A stretch of 64,000 bases of DNA from Glycine soja (GCF_004193775.1 NC_041004.1:36790411-36854410), one strand, 5' to 3'. Positions 47,638-61,144 are shown, numbered from the stretch's first letter. Notes: generated by a model not told the origin, from the sequence alone. Program-made: numbers and translations.

Positions 47638-48085
47638 TGACCAAGCAAGAAGCTAATTGGTCTCCATACGATAACAACGGAGGGTAAGTTTACCCCCCCT
47701 ATCTCTCTCTAAATGAGTATTTTTCAATTTTTCATTCATTTTTTGTAGATCATGTGTTGCAATTGCTGGAGCAGATTACTGCGTCATCACCGCGGATACG
47801 AGATACGAGGATGTCCACCGCTTACAATATCCTCACTCGCGATTACTCCAAAATCTCCCAATTGTATGTTTTTTCCCCTAAAATTATTGATTCTCGCCCT
47901 AAATTTTCAATTCTTTCGAATTTGAGGAATTGGGAGCTGTTGATTTGATTTACTTGATCTAAGCATTGCACAAAGGGACGCTGTTTGTTTGGTCTGTGTT
48001 GTTCAAGGATGTAAACTTAGGATTTTTTTATTATTTGGCCTGACAGGGCAGAAAAGTGTGTTATGGCTTCTTCTGATTTTGCAAA
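47638..48085 (+). pseudogene. PBF1: Truncated pseudogene of 20S proteasome subunit beta type-1
   Basis: Exon 1 (47638-47683) encodes MTKQEANWSPYDNNGG, exon 2 (47749-47863) SCVAIAGADYCVITADTR then MSTAYNILTRDYSKISQL, and exon 3 starts at 48047 with AEKCVMASS; the introns keep their GT-AG ends. These match the N-terminus of plant beta-1 (PBF1), a non-catalytic beta subunit of the 20S core. A 7-base tandem duplication (ATACGAG twice, about 47798-47811) between Thr-Arg and Met-Ser shifts the frame. After about 48085 homology is lost, so roughly two thirds of the protein is missing. Intact introns show a DNA-level copy, not a retrocopy. Confidence 0.9.
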
Positions 48086-49925
48086 TTATTTTAACGTGGT
48101 TTTGTAATTTTTTTTAAAATTAAGTGTAAATTCGAATCTCTAAACTCGAATTTAAATTATAAATAATAAAATTATATATTTGTGTAAATAACAAAGAGAT
48201 ATGTATGATGATTGTGTATATATTTGGTTTTTTTTTATGTTTCTCTAAAAATTTCCATTTCAGGTCAGCTTCAATGTTGAAACAATTATTGCATCATACT
48301 AGATGTCCAACAATTATAAGGAACCCGCAAATTCGAATTGTTGTTTGGGGTAAGTTGGCGCATGTGGAAGTAGCAAATCCATGATTGTTGTTGGTTCATG
48401 TAGCATGGAACGCGATCTCGGATTAAAAAAGTAAAACATCAAGTCAAAATTATTGGTTCATATGTTCCTTAATAAATAAATAATAAAAAAAACAGACTCG
48501 TTTAAATAATATGTTTTAAAACATATCTATTTTGATTATACATTTATAAAAGAGACCCAGAAGGGTCAATCACCCTCGTAGAATATCAAGAGTTTCATTA
48601 GTTATGCTTATGGTTTCCATTTTAATTTTTACTATTTTTTAATTTTTAGATAGTAGTAATGAATAGTAAGATTTTATTGCCATAGTGATAGTAATTATTT
48701 TTTTTAATAAACATATGAACTTTTTTAAAATTACAATACTGCAATACCACAAAGTTCACAAATTGAATTTATGGAGTTTCTCACTTCCCCTTTTATCATT
48801 TCAGTACAAGATCTTCCAATGTTCATTATCCTTTTCTCCATTCCCCTTTCATTTTAAGTACGAGACATGTCTGATGTTGTCAATTCACTTTGCATAACTT
48901 AAACCACAGGACAAGGAACCCCAACCACTCTGAAGTTTGTCACATGCACTTCATCTCTTCTTTTGGTGCTGCACTGCAACACACATGCATTGTGAATTCA
49001 GTAACCTATCTTAAAATTGGCATTTCCATCTTGTTAGACATTTTTCTATTTCTTGGGTTTCCAAACTCCAATATTTGTTTTGACTCTACTATTATAGTTA
49101 GTCTACGTTCCGTTCATAAAGACATAACTAGCAACAAGTTGTTGGAATACATTATCATGGTATGGTTCGAAGTTTCAATGATGCAAGGTTGTGTTAGGCG
49201 TCAAGTCAATTAAAAGATTGTTTAAGGTTCTTAGACACTAGAAATGTGTCATTTTTAGAAAAATAAGTTAAGAAGTCAAGGATACTCTCAAGTTTTAAAA
49301 TTAAATTAAATTACTTTTATCCCATCTATCTTAACCATGAATTAAATTAGATGATGTGTTTTATTTTGAGAGTTGTTATTTTCACTACTAAAATTGCTTT
49401 TCTCAAGTAAAATGTTTAAAATTATTTGATTACCCATAGTTCTATTTTCCCACACCCCTTTCCTTTTCCCCTTTTCCCTATTTTTGTTCAAACACTTTCC
49501 CCCAACTTTTCATTTCCATTTTCTCAACCCCAAACAACTCTATTGTCATTCATTGAGTTTGTCGTCGTCATTGTCATCCATTGAGGTCATTGTTATTGTC
49601 GTCATCCATTGAGATTAATGTTGTCTCTATCGTCCTCACTTTTTAAGATCTATTTTTATATATGATATGAGAAAGTCACTTTTTAAGATCTATTTTTATA
49701 TACGATATGAGAAAGACAAAGAGAAACTTGAACGTAGGCATAGAGATAAACTTGAATCTGTCGCTCAAAGTGTGATGAGTTCAACACCTTCATGTTACAT
49801 CGCCCAAATATACCTTGGATCTCGCTCCAGCATATTCTTTTTTTTTTTTTTACTTCTTCAATCTTAAAAAACACTTCAAGTTTTAATTAATTTCCAAAAT
49901 CTTATAAAAAATGTTTACTTTTTAT
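48086..49925. other. Spacer downstream of the PBF1 fragment
   Basis: No gene recognised. The part at 49540-49630 has repeated CATTGAG/GTCGTCAT motifs. A 40-bp tandem duplication lies at 49637-49715 (CACTTTTTAAGATCTATTTT start of each copy). Confidence 0.5.
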
Positions 49926-50463
49926 AGGATTAAATATGCATTTGGTCCTTCAAATATTTATCGAGATTGATTTTATTTCTCTAAAAATATTTTTATTACA
50001 TTTGTTTCTTGAAATTTTAAAAATTTTCCTTTTAAGTTATTTATTTAACTCTATTAACTTTTTCTATTAAAAGTTTACAGTAGTAGATATTTCAGCATTA
50101 ACATTTTCGTTTTCAGCATTAAATTAATATTCAATGTGCTTTGCAAGAATAAAAAAATCATATTAGAACTCTATTGTTTCCAAACAAATAAATGCATACA
50201 ATTAAACTCATATATTTCCTTGTTGGTGGAACGTTATTCTAGGAACAAGCATTCATAAGTGCATTGGCTTGACTGTGATAGTTCACATTATTTATAACGG
50301 GTGGATGTAGCTTACATTTAATATAAAAGATTAACGGAGTTAACTAAAAATCTTAAAATAAGACTTTTGAAAATTTTAGGAACCAAATACAATGAAGTTA
50401 TTATTGGAAGAGTAAAACTAATATGGGTCAATATTTCGAGGACTAAAATAATATTTAATAAGG
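49926..50463. mobile_element. Inverted-repeat MITE relic
   Basis: The left end AGGATTAAATATGCATTTGG followed by TCCTTCAAATATTTA is an imperfect inverse of the right end at 50425-50463 (reverse complement CCTTATTAAATATTATTTTA then GTCCTCGAAATATTGA). The GGTCC/AGTCC...AAATATT ends place it with the same broad group as the INO80 intron element. No coding sequence. Confidence 0.6.
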
Positions 50464-50983
50464 ATGTTTGTGATATGATTTTATTTAATTTTTAATTAAA
50501 AGATTATTCGAACTAAAAATAAAAATTATATGGTTCATGAATGTAATCTCAAATTCGAACAAAATCAGAATAATCTTTTACTGTTTTGTTTGGATCCATG
50601 TTGAAATTTTTAATATTTTGAATTATATCTTAATATAATAAAGTAAAGGAAAATTATTACAATGTATAAAAAAAAAACTAATTCGCATGGCATTAGCCAC
50701 GAGTAGTCTACGAAAATCATCATAGACAAGATTTCCCAGCTAAACACCACTCTAGAGAATTGTCTCCAAGTTAGATGGATGACGTCCTTCACATTGATTG
50801 CCTTCACGCGAATATGATAATTTTATATTAGATCACAATTTCTTTCAGATACTAACCAACGTCCTAAGATTTCTATTGGTTAAGAAACATAAATTAAAAA
50901 TATTTTTATTAGAATATGGATAATAGAGCGTTGACAAAATTTTTAGAATAAATATTTGAGTAATTTTTTAGAATAAATATTTG

Positions 50984-51846
50984 AGTAAATAGTCATTTTT
51001 GTCCATGAATAATAGAGCGTTACCAAATTTATTTTTGAAATATGAAAATTCAAATTTTAGTTTCCGAAACAAATTTATCCATTCGTTAACTTTGGTCCGT
51101 TAGAAAGAGTCTATGTAACATATTCAAAAATGAATTTGTCAGCACTCTGTATATTCACAGACAAAAATGATTGTTTATCTAAAACATAATTTAATTTTCA
51201 TCTTTTTCTCTTTTTTTTAATCGTTGCAAATAATAAACATTTTAAAAAAATAAGAAAATAAACATAAATTAGAACAAACATAATAATAAGCATAATATTG
51301 ATTAACAAATATAATTTGTCTATTGTTCTGAAATTTCTAATGTGACAATAGTTTGTCCAAAATATGAGACTTAAACAAAAATGCACAGTCATTAAGTTAA
51401 TCTTTATAAAAAAAAAAATGAGACAACTTGATTTTGTTATTATCTAATGATGTTACAATCGAAATTTCAAACCAGACAGATTATGCTTATTAATCAATAT
51501 TATGTTTATTATTATGTTTTGTTCTAACTTATGCTTGTTTTCCTATATTTTTTAAGTGTTTATTGTAATGTTATATTTGCAACGATTAAAAAAAGAGAAA
51601 AAATGAAGATTAAATTATATTTTGAGCAAATAGCCATTTTCATCCCTGGATGTGTAGAGCGCTAACCAATTCGTCCCTAAATGTGTCACGTAGGTTCTTT
51701 CATTAACGGTAACAGATGAAAGTTAATAGATAAATGAATTTGTCGCACTTTTTTATACTTTCGGGGACTAAAATTTGAATTTTCATCTTGCGGAGACAAA
51801 TTTTTCAACACTATACATATTCAAGGATAAAAATAACTATTTATCC
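50984..51846. mobile_element. Long-arm fold-back element
   Basis: The region is one large inverted repeat centred near 51415 with arms of roughly 400 bp. Pairs are 50985-51010 (GAGTAAATAGTCATTTTTGT) with 51820-51845; 51030-51060 (ATGAAAATTCAAATTTTAGT) with 51765-51790; 51180-51235 (AATTTAATTTTCAT...AATCGTTGCAAATA) with 51575-51625; and 51260-51300 with 51490-51530. A candidate 5-bp target copy ATATT borders each end. It has no coding sequence. It would form a long hairpin RNA if transcribed. Confidence 0.75.
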
Positions 51847-52009
51847 TGGATATTTTTTTCTTTTAGTTTCTTAATGAGTGTCTAACAAGACCTTTTTTTT
51901 ACCGTATTAATATATTATAATTAACCAATAGGGGTTGTGATGGAAGTTTCACATTCATTAAAGTTACTACAAATGTTACACATGTTTCTATTTATAACCT
52001 AAGTAGCTT

Positions 52010-52175
52010 TCTTGAGAAGCTAGTGTTATATTCCTTCAGTAATTAAGCTCACCCCATGCCAGAATACATGAAGGAAGAAAACTTCCTTAAGAAGCAAGTA
52101 TTACACCTTTTCAATAGTTAAGTTCACCCCCTTGGGAACATACACTCCTCCAATAGCTCAGCTCACCCCCCCCCC
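52010..52175 (+). repeat. Degenerate tandem repeat
   Basis: Units of the form AGAAGC(T/A)AGT(G/A)TTA...TTCAGTAATTAAGCTCACCCC recur at about 52015-52056, 52092-52131 and, truncated, 52146-52176, which ends in a C-run. Spacing varies. I do not recognise the family. Confidence 0.5.
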
Positions 52176-52179
52176 CATA

Positions 52180-53363
52180 CAAAAAAAAGTTCCTACTACA
52201 AAGCCTACTTAAAATTTCCTGAAATACAAGGTTAAAATCCTATATTATTAGGGTACCTTTAACTTGTAAGGTAAGGTACTCTTAATTTGTACAAACCTAA
52301 AATGACCAAAATATAGGACCCAAAAGAAGGAAAACATATTCTAATATGTACAAAGATAAGTGGACTCATACTTAGTCCATAAACCCAAAATCTATCCTAA
52401 AGCTCATGAGAACCCTAGGACTTTCTCCTGCATCTTTGGCTCAATATTCTTGGAGTCTTCTATCTAATGTCCTCAGGGGGGTAGGATTGCATTAGGTTGA
52501 GTCTAACAAAATGAGCTAGACTCTTACAACATGATGAACCATGGTTTGAATTTAAGTTGAAAGAGGTGTTCGCATTTAATGTTCGACGGACCGTGCCTCA
52601 AATTCAAATAGGATTATTTTGTAAGAAAGAGACCTTTTTGAGAAACTAAAATATATTACTATTAAATCCTAATGAAATAAGAAATTAATTAAAAATGTGT
52701 TGATAAACAACTTTTATATTATAGTTTAATGACAAATTCTCACACACACACCCCATATATATATATAAATTTATTAACAATGATAAGAAATATCATATAA
52801 ATTATCTCTCAAGGTTGATTTTTAATTAGTTTATAGTGTAATTCCTTTTAGACTAACGTGGATGCCAATTAAACAAAATAATAATATCCTATTAAATTTG
52901 ATTTGTTAAAAAAAATCTATTAAATTTAATTAGAAGTAAAAAGAATTGTACTATCATTTAATCATATATTACCATATGTGATAATTATTAACTCTTATAA
53001 AATTACTTTAAAAATCATATATAAACAAATTCTAACTATTTAAACTGTATCAATTTTAAACCAATTTATTATAGAACTATATATTTTACCTAAAAATTAT
53101 ACATTTAAAAAACTACATGTCATGACGTTATTTATTTTATGAAATCATGATGTTAACTTAAAAACAATTGACTATAATGAATGTAAATTATGATTTTAGG
53201 TCAAATTCATATATAATATTAATAACTCAAATATTAGAATTATTAACGTGAGGAAGAGTTTATCTAAATATCACCATGGATTTCGAGCATGCATCATTAT
53301 CCATGAAGGTTCCTTATCAACTACGATTTTTTCTTGTCATGATGCTTATTTTTTGCACACTCA

Positions 53364-53443
<80 letters not shown>

Positions 53444-55477
53444 AACCAGGGGTATTTTTTAACTAATGGTGAATGACTAATTCCTTAAGATATATAAATT
53501 CTTCTAGAGTGGTTTTGGACAAAGAATTTTAATTGGAGAAAATAATTTATTAGAGAATTTAAATTTCTGTAATCTAAAATTCATTGTTTGGATTTTTTTA
53601 TATGAAGAATTTGAATTTTTGAAATTTTAAAACGGAATTTTAAACAACTAAAAATGTGAAATTTCAATTTCCTTTTAAAAGGTAAGAAATTAAAATTCTT
53701 TTTTGATAGAAGAATCTTTTAAAATGTCCCCGTATTTTTTTTATAACATTTATCCTCTCTTTCATCTAAAAATTTCAGAAATTCCGTTTTTGAACTCGCG
53801 AAGGTGCTCGCAACGCGAAGAGCTTGGGTCATGTCTTGCTCAGTTGATGAATGTTGTGGTCGGGTGTGATGGTATACGCCGTCGTGTCCCGATTCCCATG
53901 GGACTTCCCATGTTAGATCAGTATTCTTTTCTTTGGAAGCACACCAACCATATTCTCTTTTCTTTTTGTATTCATTTTCTTTAACTCTCTCAATTTTAAT
54001 TTTTTTCATCCCAATACAAAATTTTAAAAATAAAAGAATTTCAATTAAAGTATTTAAAATTCTTAAAATTTAACATTTCTCAAAATCTCAAATTCCCTCA
54101 TCCAAACATAGGAGTAAAATTATTTGCCAACCTAACAAAAGGAGAAAGAGAAACAAGGAAAACACCCCAAAAATCAGGAATAATTTACTCCCATCCTAAC
54201 ATTCGGGAGAAAAATTGGGTGGTGGAAGGACCATGGTATTGATGTGTGGGACACCCCCTTTCCAATTTCAATCTAAAAATGTTCTCTCAAAATAATACTA
54301 GTTTGCTTTACATTTTAAGTTATTTTAAATTCAATTTCAATTTCATAATATCATCACCTATTAGTCAAAGAGATAAAAAAAAAACTCTCACTCTACTTGC
54401 ATAAGGAAATATTTTTATTAAATTTAATTAAAATATAATATTACTATATTTTTTTATTCATTATTTTGGAATAAGTATCTTTCCTTAGAAATAATTCCAC
54501 TCAAGATGGATACAACTATTACTCGGGACAAAATCATTCTTCTCAATATTTAATGGAGTTGCATAACAATACTCAAATTTGAGACCACTTAAGCCAATCA
54601 ACAAGCAACCTTTAATTCATACCATTGTAAATTTATTATACTATTCAATTACATTAAAAAAAATATTATTCAATTACATATTATCATATATAATAAATTT
54701 ATTAATTATTTAATTTTATAATAATTGCTCGTATATAAACTTATCTGTGATTGGTTGAGAATGTTTATAGTTTATACTAGTAGCGGGTGAAAATTAACTT
54801 AATTTTATTTTTTTATTACAAAAGCAATACAATCATAACCAACAAGAATTTCACTACCAAATATTTTTAAATTGTGCATAGATTTTTTTATATGGTATTA
54901 GTGATTAGTGACTAGTAATTGTGAGCATTGATCGGTTAAGAGAGAGTAAGTTAATAGCCCTTGAAAATGTCAACAAAAAGCTTTCTATAAATGGCCATTC
55001 CTCTAATTTAGTACAACATCATTAGCAATTGCATCAACAACAAAAACTCCACTCAATTCTATTCCACTAGCTTTCAACCAACGTTCATCAATCATCATCA
55101 CCAATGCTGAGAGATGGATGACCCATATATATAACAATTAAAATTTAAGACCCCATTTTTGATAGTCCACAGAAACAAAACCAGCAGGTTCTGTCTGTCT
55201 GTCCCATTCACAACATACCAACAAAAAGTTTCAATGAGCACACATGGTTCTTACAGCATGAGATCCAAAGGCTCCTTTGAAAATGAAGCCAAGGCAACAG
55301 GGAAAGAAAGTGGGGTAAGTAAACTAAAATAAACAAAAGCATAAACCAAGACACAAAAAGAAATAAAAAAAAATAAGATCTGTTTTTTTTTTTTTTGAGA
55401 AAGATCATTTTTTATTATTATTGTTTTGAATTTTGAGAATTATGTAATGATGAGAGGTTGATGTTGTGAAAAAAAAA
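52180..55477. other. Spacer before the transporter gene
   Basis: This is AT-rich with no gene. It holds a TA microsatellite (53367-53441) and a possible Tourist-like inverted-repeat relic around 53515-54115, with (A/T)GTTTGGA(T/C) ends and a non-repetitive insert near 53780-53930. The part from about 55000 is the likely promoter and leader of the transporter. Confidence 0.45.
53367..53441. repeat. (TA)n microsatellite
   Basis: About 37 uninterrupted TA units. This is likely polymorphic; the apparent open frames across it are artefacts of the repeat. Confidence 0.95.
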
Positions 55478-58400
55478 ATGGAAATCCAGGGAGGAGGCGG
55501 TGGTGGAGGTGGCAAGAGTGGAAAGACAATGTCAACCAACAGCAAGGAGAATTTGTTCATAGTTTTTCTTGTTACACTTTGGTACTCTTCAAACATTGGT
55601 GTGATCCTTCTGAACAAGTATCTGCTCTCAAACTATGGATTCAAGTTCCCAATCTTCCTCACAATGTGCCACATGTCGGCCTGTGCTGTCCTCAGCTATG
55701 TCTCCATTGTGTTCTTCAAGGTGGTGCCTCAGCAGATGATCAAATCAAGGTCCCAGTTCATCAAGATTGCAACTTTGAGCCTTGTTTTCTGTGCCTCTGT
55801 GGTTGGTGGCAACATTTCTCTCAGGTACCTTGCTGTGTCATTCAACCAGGCTGTTGGGGCAACCACACCCTTTTTCACTGCTGTTTTTGCCTATTTGGCC
55901 ACCCTCAAGAGAGAGGCCTGGGTTACCTATGGTGCCCTGGTTCCTGTTGTTGCTGGAGTTGTCATTGCAAGTGGGGTATGCTTTTGTTCTCTTTATCTTA
56001 ATCTCTCTGCTTTCTATTGATTTGTTGTATTTGAATGTTGTGAATGATCATGGAAGTGTTTCTTTTTGAGATCGGGATAGAGGTCTTGATTGATTCATAT
56101 TGGTGTGTGAAGGGCATTTGTGTAACAACTATAGAGACATGCCAATGCTGCATCAAGTTCCTTGTGCCACTCCAGATCTGGAGTGGTGTTGGACAGATTT
56201 GGTGGTGGTGGTGGTTTGTGTGATTTAGTTGATCTGTTATTGTTTGGAAAGTATAAGGATTTTTGTTTTCATGAAGTGAAATCTGTTTGGAAGTTAATGA
56301 GATCTCAACTTTTCAAGAACTGCAAGTCTATGACAATCACTGGGAAAATGATTCTTCTTGATATTATTCTTTGTTGTCTTCTTCTTTTTGGATCTGCACT
56401 GTACTAGTTTATTAGCTTATAAGTTATATCAGAGAGCCATATTTTTGGGATTTTTTTTATAATCAACTAGCATTGAAGTTACTTAATTATCATTTTATTT
56501 CATCTAATCGTGTTATATATATATGATTATGATGCCTCCCCTAAAGCTTGTCACGAATTTGGCTCTTTGTAGTTACCTACTTATCAAATGTTGTGGTATT
56601 CTGTGTATTGCACTATTGCACACCACAAATATAATTTATTAATTTGTTATATGACTGGCAAGTGGCAAGAAATAGTAGTTCCTTTAGACGGGGATGGTGC
56701 ATATTTTCCTTTCTGTTTTCCCGGTTTATTCATTTTGTTTCTGTAGAGCTACAAGATTTTCTTGGTGATTGCAGGGCGAGCCAGGGTTTCACTTATTTGG
56801 ATTCATTATGTGCCTAAGTGCAACCGCTGCAAGAGCCTTCAAGTCTGTCCTTCAGAGCATTTTACTCTCTTCTGAAGGGTAAAAATATTTTACACTGTAT
56901 CTACGATTTCTAACTTCCTCCTTTTCATCTAACTTCAAAAGCTAACCAGCTAAAAATTATATCAAAGGTTACTGAAATCTGCAATCAAGATATTGTGCAT
57001 CAATAGGGAACTAGCCGTCTAAACTTTTCTTGGAAAACAACCATTGAAGGATGTTTCAGGAAGTTGTTAACTGTACTGTGTGTGGAAGATATGATGTCTT
57101 GACTCATAAGACATGCAATAGTATATCTTTTTTGAATAAAAAAGCTGGAAAGTAATATGCTGTCATACATAAAAACGTACTTCAATCAAGGTGTTTGCAA
57201 CTAATGAAACTTTTCAGTGATTTTGCTATAATTGATCAGCAGCCAAGGTTGTGGAGTGACTGAGTACCTAAGTCACATTTGTTGAAAATAAGTTATTGTG
57301 AATTGTGGATTCAAGAACATATGTTTTTAAATCTTATAATATTGCTTTATTGGACAATGTTTATTCTTTCAGCTCTTTATAGGTATTATTGGTTTGTAAT
57401 TGAAAATTGTGTCGCTAATATTGCTTGCTTTTAATGCATTACTTTAATCTCATTTGTGATATGTGAGGAAAAAGAAAATCTTGTTTGATTTCACGTTTTT
57501 CTGTAAATTACACTTTCATCAACCGGAAATCATTTGGTAAGAAAAAAAAAACACCCTTTTCAACTTGTGTAATCATGCATGTTTATGTATCACAATTACT
57601 TGATGCATGAAAGATGGACTAGAAGAACACTGCTAGCTGAGGAGTATGTTTTTCTTATTCGTTGTTCTTATACGATTGAAAAAACTCAAATGAAAGTTCT
57701 AATACTCTGATGTATGTTTCCTTTTCATATTCATAAATGAAGTTATTCTTGAGCAAGACCTCCTAGTTACATGAACTGTATTTGTTTAAGTTATACTGTA
57801 AATCAGTAATGAATGGCCTTCTAAATACTCAGCATCTTAATGATATGTAGAAGTGGTTCTCTGTAAACTTATAGAGGCAGAATTATAGCTTAACTTGAGT
57901 GGAGGCAGTCACAACATGATAATAAAAATCAATATTTTTCTCTTCTTCATTATACTTTAAATCTTGGATAGTTTTAGATTTGAATAGTCTTTGTTGTCGA
58001 GCAGATTGTGTCTATCATGATATCATCTATGTATCTTCACTTGGTTTTAATTTCCAACCCAACAAATAACTATTTTTTGCTGAAAGTTTTGGGCTGACAG
58101 CATGTTACTTTTCAGATGTTTAGTTACTTGACCATTGGAAGTTTCTATACTATATGCATTTTGGTTTATGATTGTTTTTAAATATATAAAATAGGAAATG
58201 AGTTGTTGTGAACGAAGGTGTGATTAAAATTTAAAACTTTCTCATCTGTAACTTAGATATAGTTCTATTCTTGCCTTTCACTACAGTGAAACTGCTGCTT
58301 CCCAAGAGTCCTTAAACCTGCATTATATCATCTCTCATGTGTTATCCAAATGACTTGCTTCAACTTTTTGAAAGGATTAGTCCCTAACATTATTGTAAAC

Positions 58401-59765
58401 ACACATTCTTATGTAATAATATGTATTTACTTATTGTGTTCAAGTACAACAGGATGACTAGGTTGCACGCATCAGACTACCTGCTTTTTTTTTTTTTTCT
58501 AACTTTCAAACTCTGGCTAAATGATTCTTGATTAGTACTCAAAACACATCTTAATATACCTTATTATTTTCTTTTGCAATAAGTACTTGAAGTTTTTATG
58601 TTCCTCCAAGTTATCAGTATTAGTATGACAATGACCAGAACTTGAGGTTCCTCCTCCCCATAATCTCTTGGACTTAGTAAACCTAAATTGCATAAGCCTT
58701 TGTTTTAGCTGTTACTGACTGCTTATAATAATGTTGCATCCCCTTCAACTTCACAGGGAAAAGTTGAACTCAATGAACTTGCTCCTGTATATGTCTCCAA
58801 TCGCGGTCCTAGTTTTGTTGCCTGCAGCACTTATCATGGAGCCTAATGTCGTAGATGTCATATTGACGCTTGCAAAGGACCATAAATCTGTGTGGCTACT
58901 TCTTTTCCTAAACTCAGTCACAGCATATGCAGCTAACTTAACAAACTTCTTGGTGACTAAACATACCAGTGCTCTCACACTCCAGGTTTGCCTCCTTGTC
59001 ACTACTACTACTAGATCTTATGAAACATATTTAGTTAAAATCTAAAAAATGAGTAATACCAAAGTTCTTTTATTCATTTAAACCATCAATGAAAAACTGA
59101 AAATTTCTTTTACCTTAGCTAAATGTCTTGACTTTGTAAGATTAGACTCAAAATCACATGTTCTAAAATAGAATGAGAAAAATGGCTGTTTACTTAGATT
59201 GTAATATAGTTTCCCTGTCATCTAATCATAGATTATCATGTATGATAAATTTGTTGACTTTTATAATAACTACTTATAAGTCATACCATTGATTATTTAT
59301 GATTGAATGACAATATAAAATTATTTTACATTATCCATGCATGACATTAAACACAAAATTTTTGTTCTTTTTATATTATTTTTTTCTTGCTTGTGTCTCT
59401 AAGTTTAAGAAGTTTCACTTTTATCCCTTAAAGTGTCTCTAATAAACCAAATCCGTCCATTAGTTTTTGGCGTTAGTGGTGTCAATTATTGCTAACGTGA
59501 CAAAGCTATTTAAGCCAAATTACTTTAACAATTCAAGTCAAAGTGTGTTTAAAGCAAACTTGTTTTGTTACTTTATGAAATTCAAATACTAAATTCCCTC
59601 TAAAATTATGTTAAACAGGTGTTAGGCAATGCGAAAGGTGCTGTAGCTGTTGTAATCTCAATACTCCTATTCAGAAACCCTGTCACTGTTCTTGGCATGG
59701 GTGGCTATACAATTACCGTGATGGGAGTGGCTGCATATGGAGAAACAAAAAGGAGGTTTAGATGA
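55478..59765 (+). CDS. Nucleotide-sugar/triose-phosphate translocator family transporter
   Basis: Four exons (55478-55975, 56775-56878, 58757-58985, 59619-59765) join to 325 aa, near the 309 aa of the Arabidopsis At5g04160/At3g10290 group. It is a drug/metabolite-superfamily antiporter with about ten membrane helices, probably in the Golgi. Members of this clade (UUAT1) import UDP-uronic acids for cell-wall polysaccharide synthesis. Visible blocks are [20 protein letters not shown] near the start, [20 protein letters not shown], the exon 3 stretch [16 protein letters not shown] and the exon 4 start [14 protein letters not shown], all TPT-family signatures. The N-terminus has an unusual run of eight glycines. 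The end KRRF is lysine/arginine rich. Intron 2 is 1878 bp. Exact substrate cannot be read from the sequence. Confidence 0.92.
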
Positions 59766-60627
59766 ACAATCTCAAACATTCACCGATTGTCTGATTCGTG
59801 TATTTTTATTGTAGTTTATTTATTTATATGAACAAGATTCTTTGTAACGTGACTAGGAGTAGAAGGGAGCCATTTTATAATGATATTCTGTTGTATCTAC
59901 CACATAAATATTTATTTATCACTCGTACATTTTGTCCTAAGTAAACGTGCCGATTTATTTTTTTACTATGTGATGAGTTGAAGCACGATAAATTATGCTT
60001 AGGAATGCGTCAGTGGCAATAATTACAAATGAAGAGAAAGTTGATATCAAACTAGGATCTTGAGCACCATCTTGCATCTTGCCCTTCACACTTTACTGTC
60101 ATTATGCTCACGTTCATTATAGACAAAAACATACGAAGTAAACAAATGAAAAGGGAATGATAAAATGTAAAAGTGAAAAAAATAGAAGCCTCTCAGATAA
60201 GAAAATGCAAAAACAAAAAAGAAAAAGAGAAAGTTTATATTCATCTCAATTTGGCTTTACATTTTCTCACCTTAAGAAAGACTTAGAAAAGACTTGGAGA
60301 AGACAATGACAAATACAAAATTGAAAGAATCAATGCAATGGGGATGATTGCTCAGAATATGTAGTCTAAAAATATTTCAACGTCGTAGAAATTAAAAGAG
60401 AATCTGGATATAAAAAAAATCGAATGCAAAAAAATGAAAGGAATAAATTTAAAAGAAATACTCAAATTGGGTCTCTTTTAAATATACACACATTTCTCAT
60501 TTCTTCTTTCTTTTATCATCTTTTCTTTTCTAACTTGGAATTTTGTTTAAAGGACTCTATTTGAATTTTAAAATAGAAACATTATGGTACTACTAATATG
60601 CACTTATAGGTTGACATGTGGTAAATA
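59766..60627. other. 3' UTR of the transporter and spacer
   Basis: The 3' UTR probably ends around 59890-59930. The rest has AT-rich and purine-rich tracts (60110-60240) and no gene. Confidence 0.5.
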
Positions 60628-61144
60628 GGCATGATAGTGGGGTCAAACTTGCGGGACCAAACTTGCGGGATCCATCCCGAACCAACCTTCTCCCCTCAAT
60701 TTTGATGGGGGAAAATCTGGATTAATCGGAGTCGGGGTTGGGTTTGAGTTTTTCTGAACAACCAAAGTCAGACTTGGAGTTATTAATACCTATCCGAACC
60801 CGCTCCTCTAATAATTAATTTATAAAAATATTCTTGCATATATATAACACACTAAAACCTAAAACTATTGGATTGAATTTTATACTACTATTGAATTAGA
60901 TTTTTATGTTGTCATGTATAATCTAGAAATATGTTGTGATTGCTATTTAAAATTATTTTTTTCATTCTATAAAAAATTATAATTTCTATAGGATGTTATA
61001 AGCATGTCAAGGGTGGGGCGAGACAGGGAAAAATCCAACGTCATCAGGGGCGGAGATGGCAGGTAAATCTACACCCCCGTTGTGTTTTGGGGGCGGGGAC
61101 GGGGTAAACAAAATTCGGCCGGTCCCGTCCTATTGCCATGCCTA
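60628..61144. mobile_element. GC-rich hAT-type MITE
   Basis: The 517-bp element starts GGCATGATAGTGGGG and ends CCTATTGCCATGCCTAG, with GGCATG...CATGCC inverted ends, in the form of the widespread plant hAT repeat starting GGCATGGCAATGGGG. GTAAATA flanks it on both sides (60621-60627 and 61145-61151), slightly short of the 8-bp hAT duplication. Subterminal parts are rich in GGGACC/CCCGTCC motifs and contrast with the AT-rich surroundings. No coding sequence. Confidence 0.75.

Noticed and set aside
48265..48360. Further PBF1 exon after the third exon fragment
   Set aside because: An acceptor-like TTTCAG and open sequence exist, but the peptide does not match beta-1.
53248..53476. Open frames with long Ile-Tyr repeats
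   Set aside because: They are translations of a TA microsatellite.
53703..53984. Short protein-coding gene in the spacer before the transporter
   Set aside because: Its flanks are AT-rich repeat arms, the peptide matches no family I know, and there is no promoter or splice support.
55579..56069. Alternative-frame Cys/Trp-rich open frames over transporter exon 1
   Set aside because: They are shadows of the transporter frame, which has the family motifs and correct splice phase.
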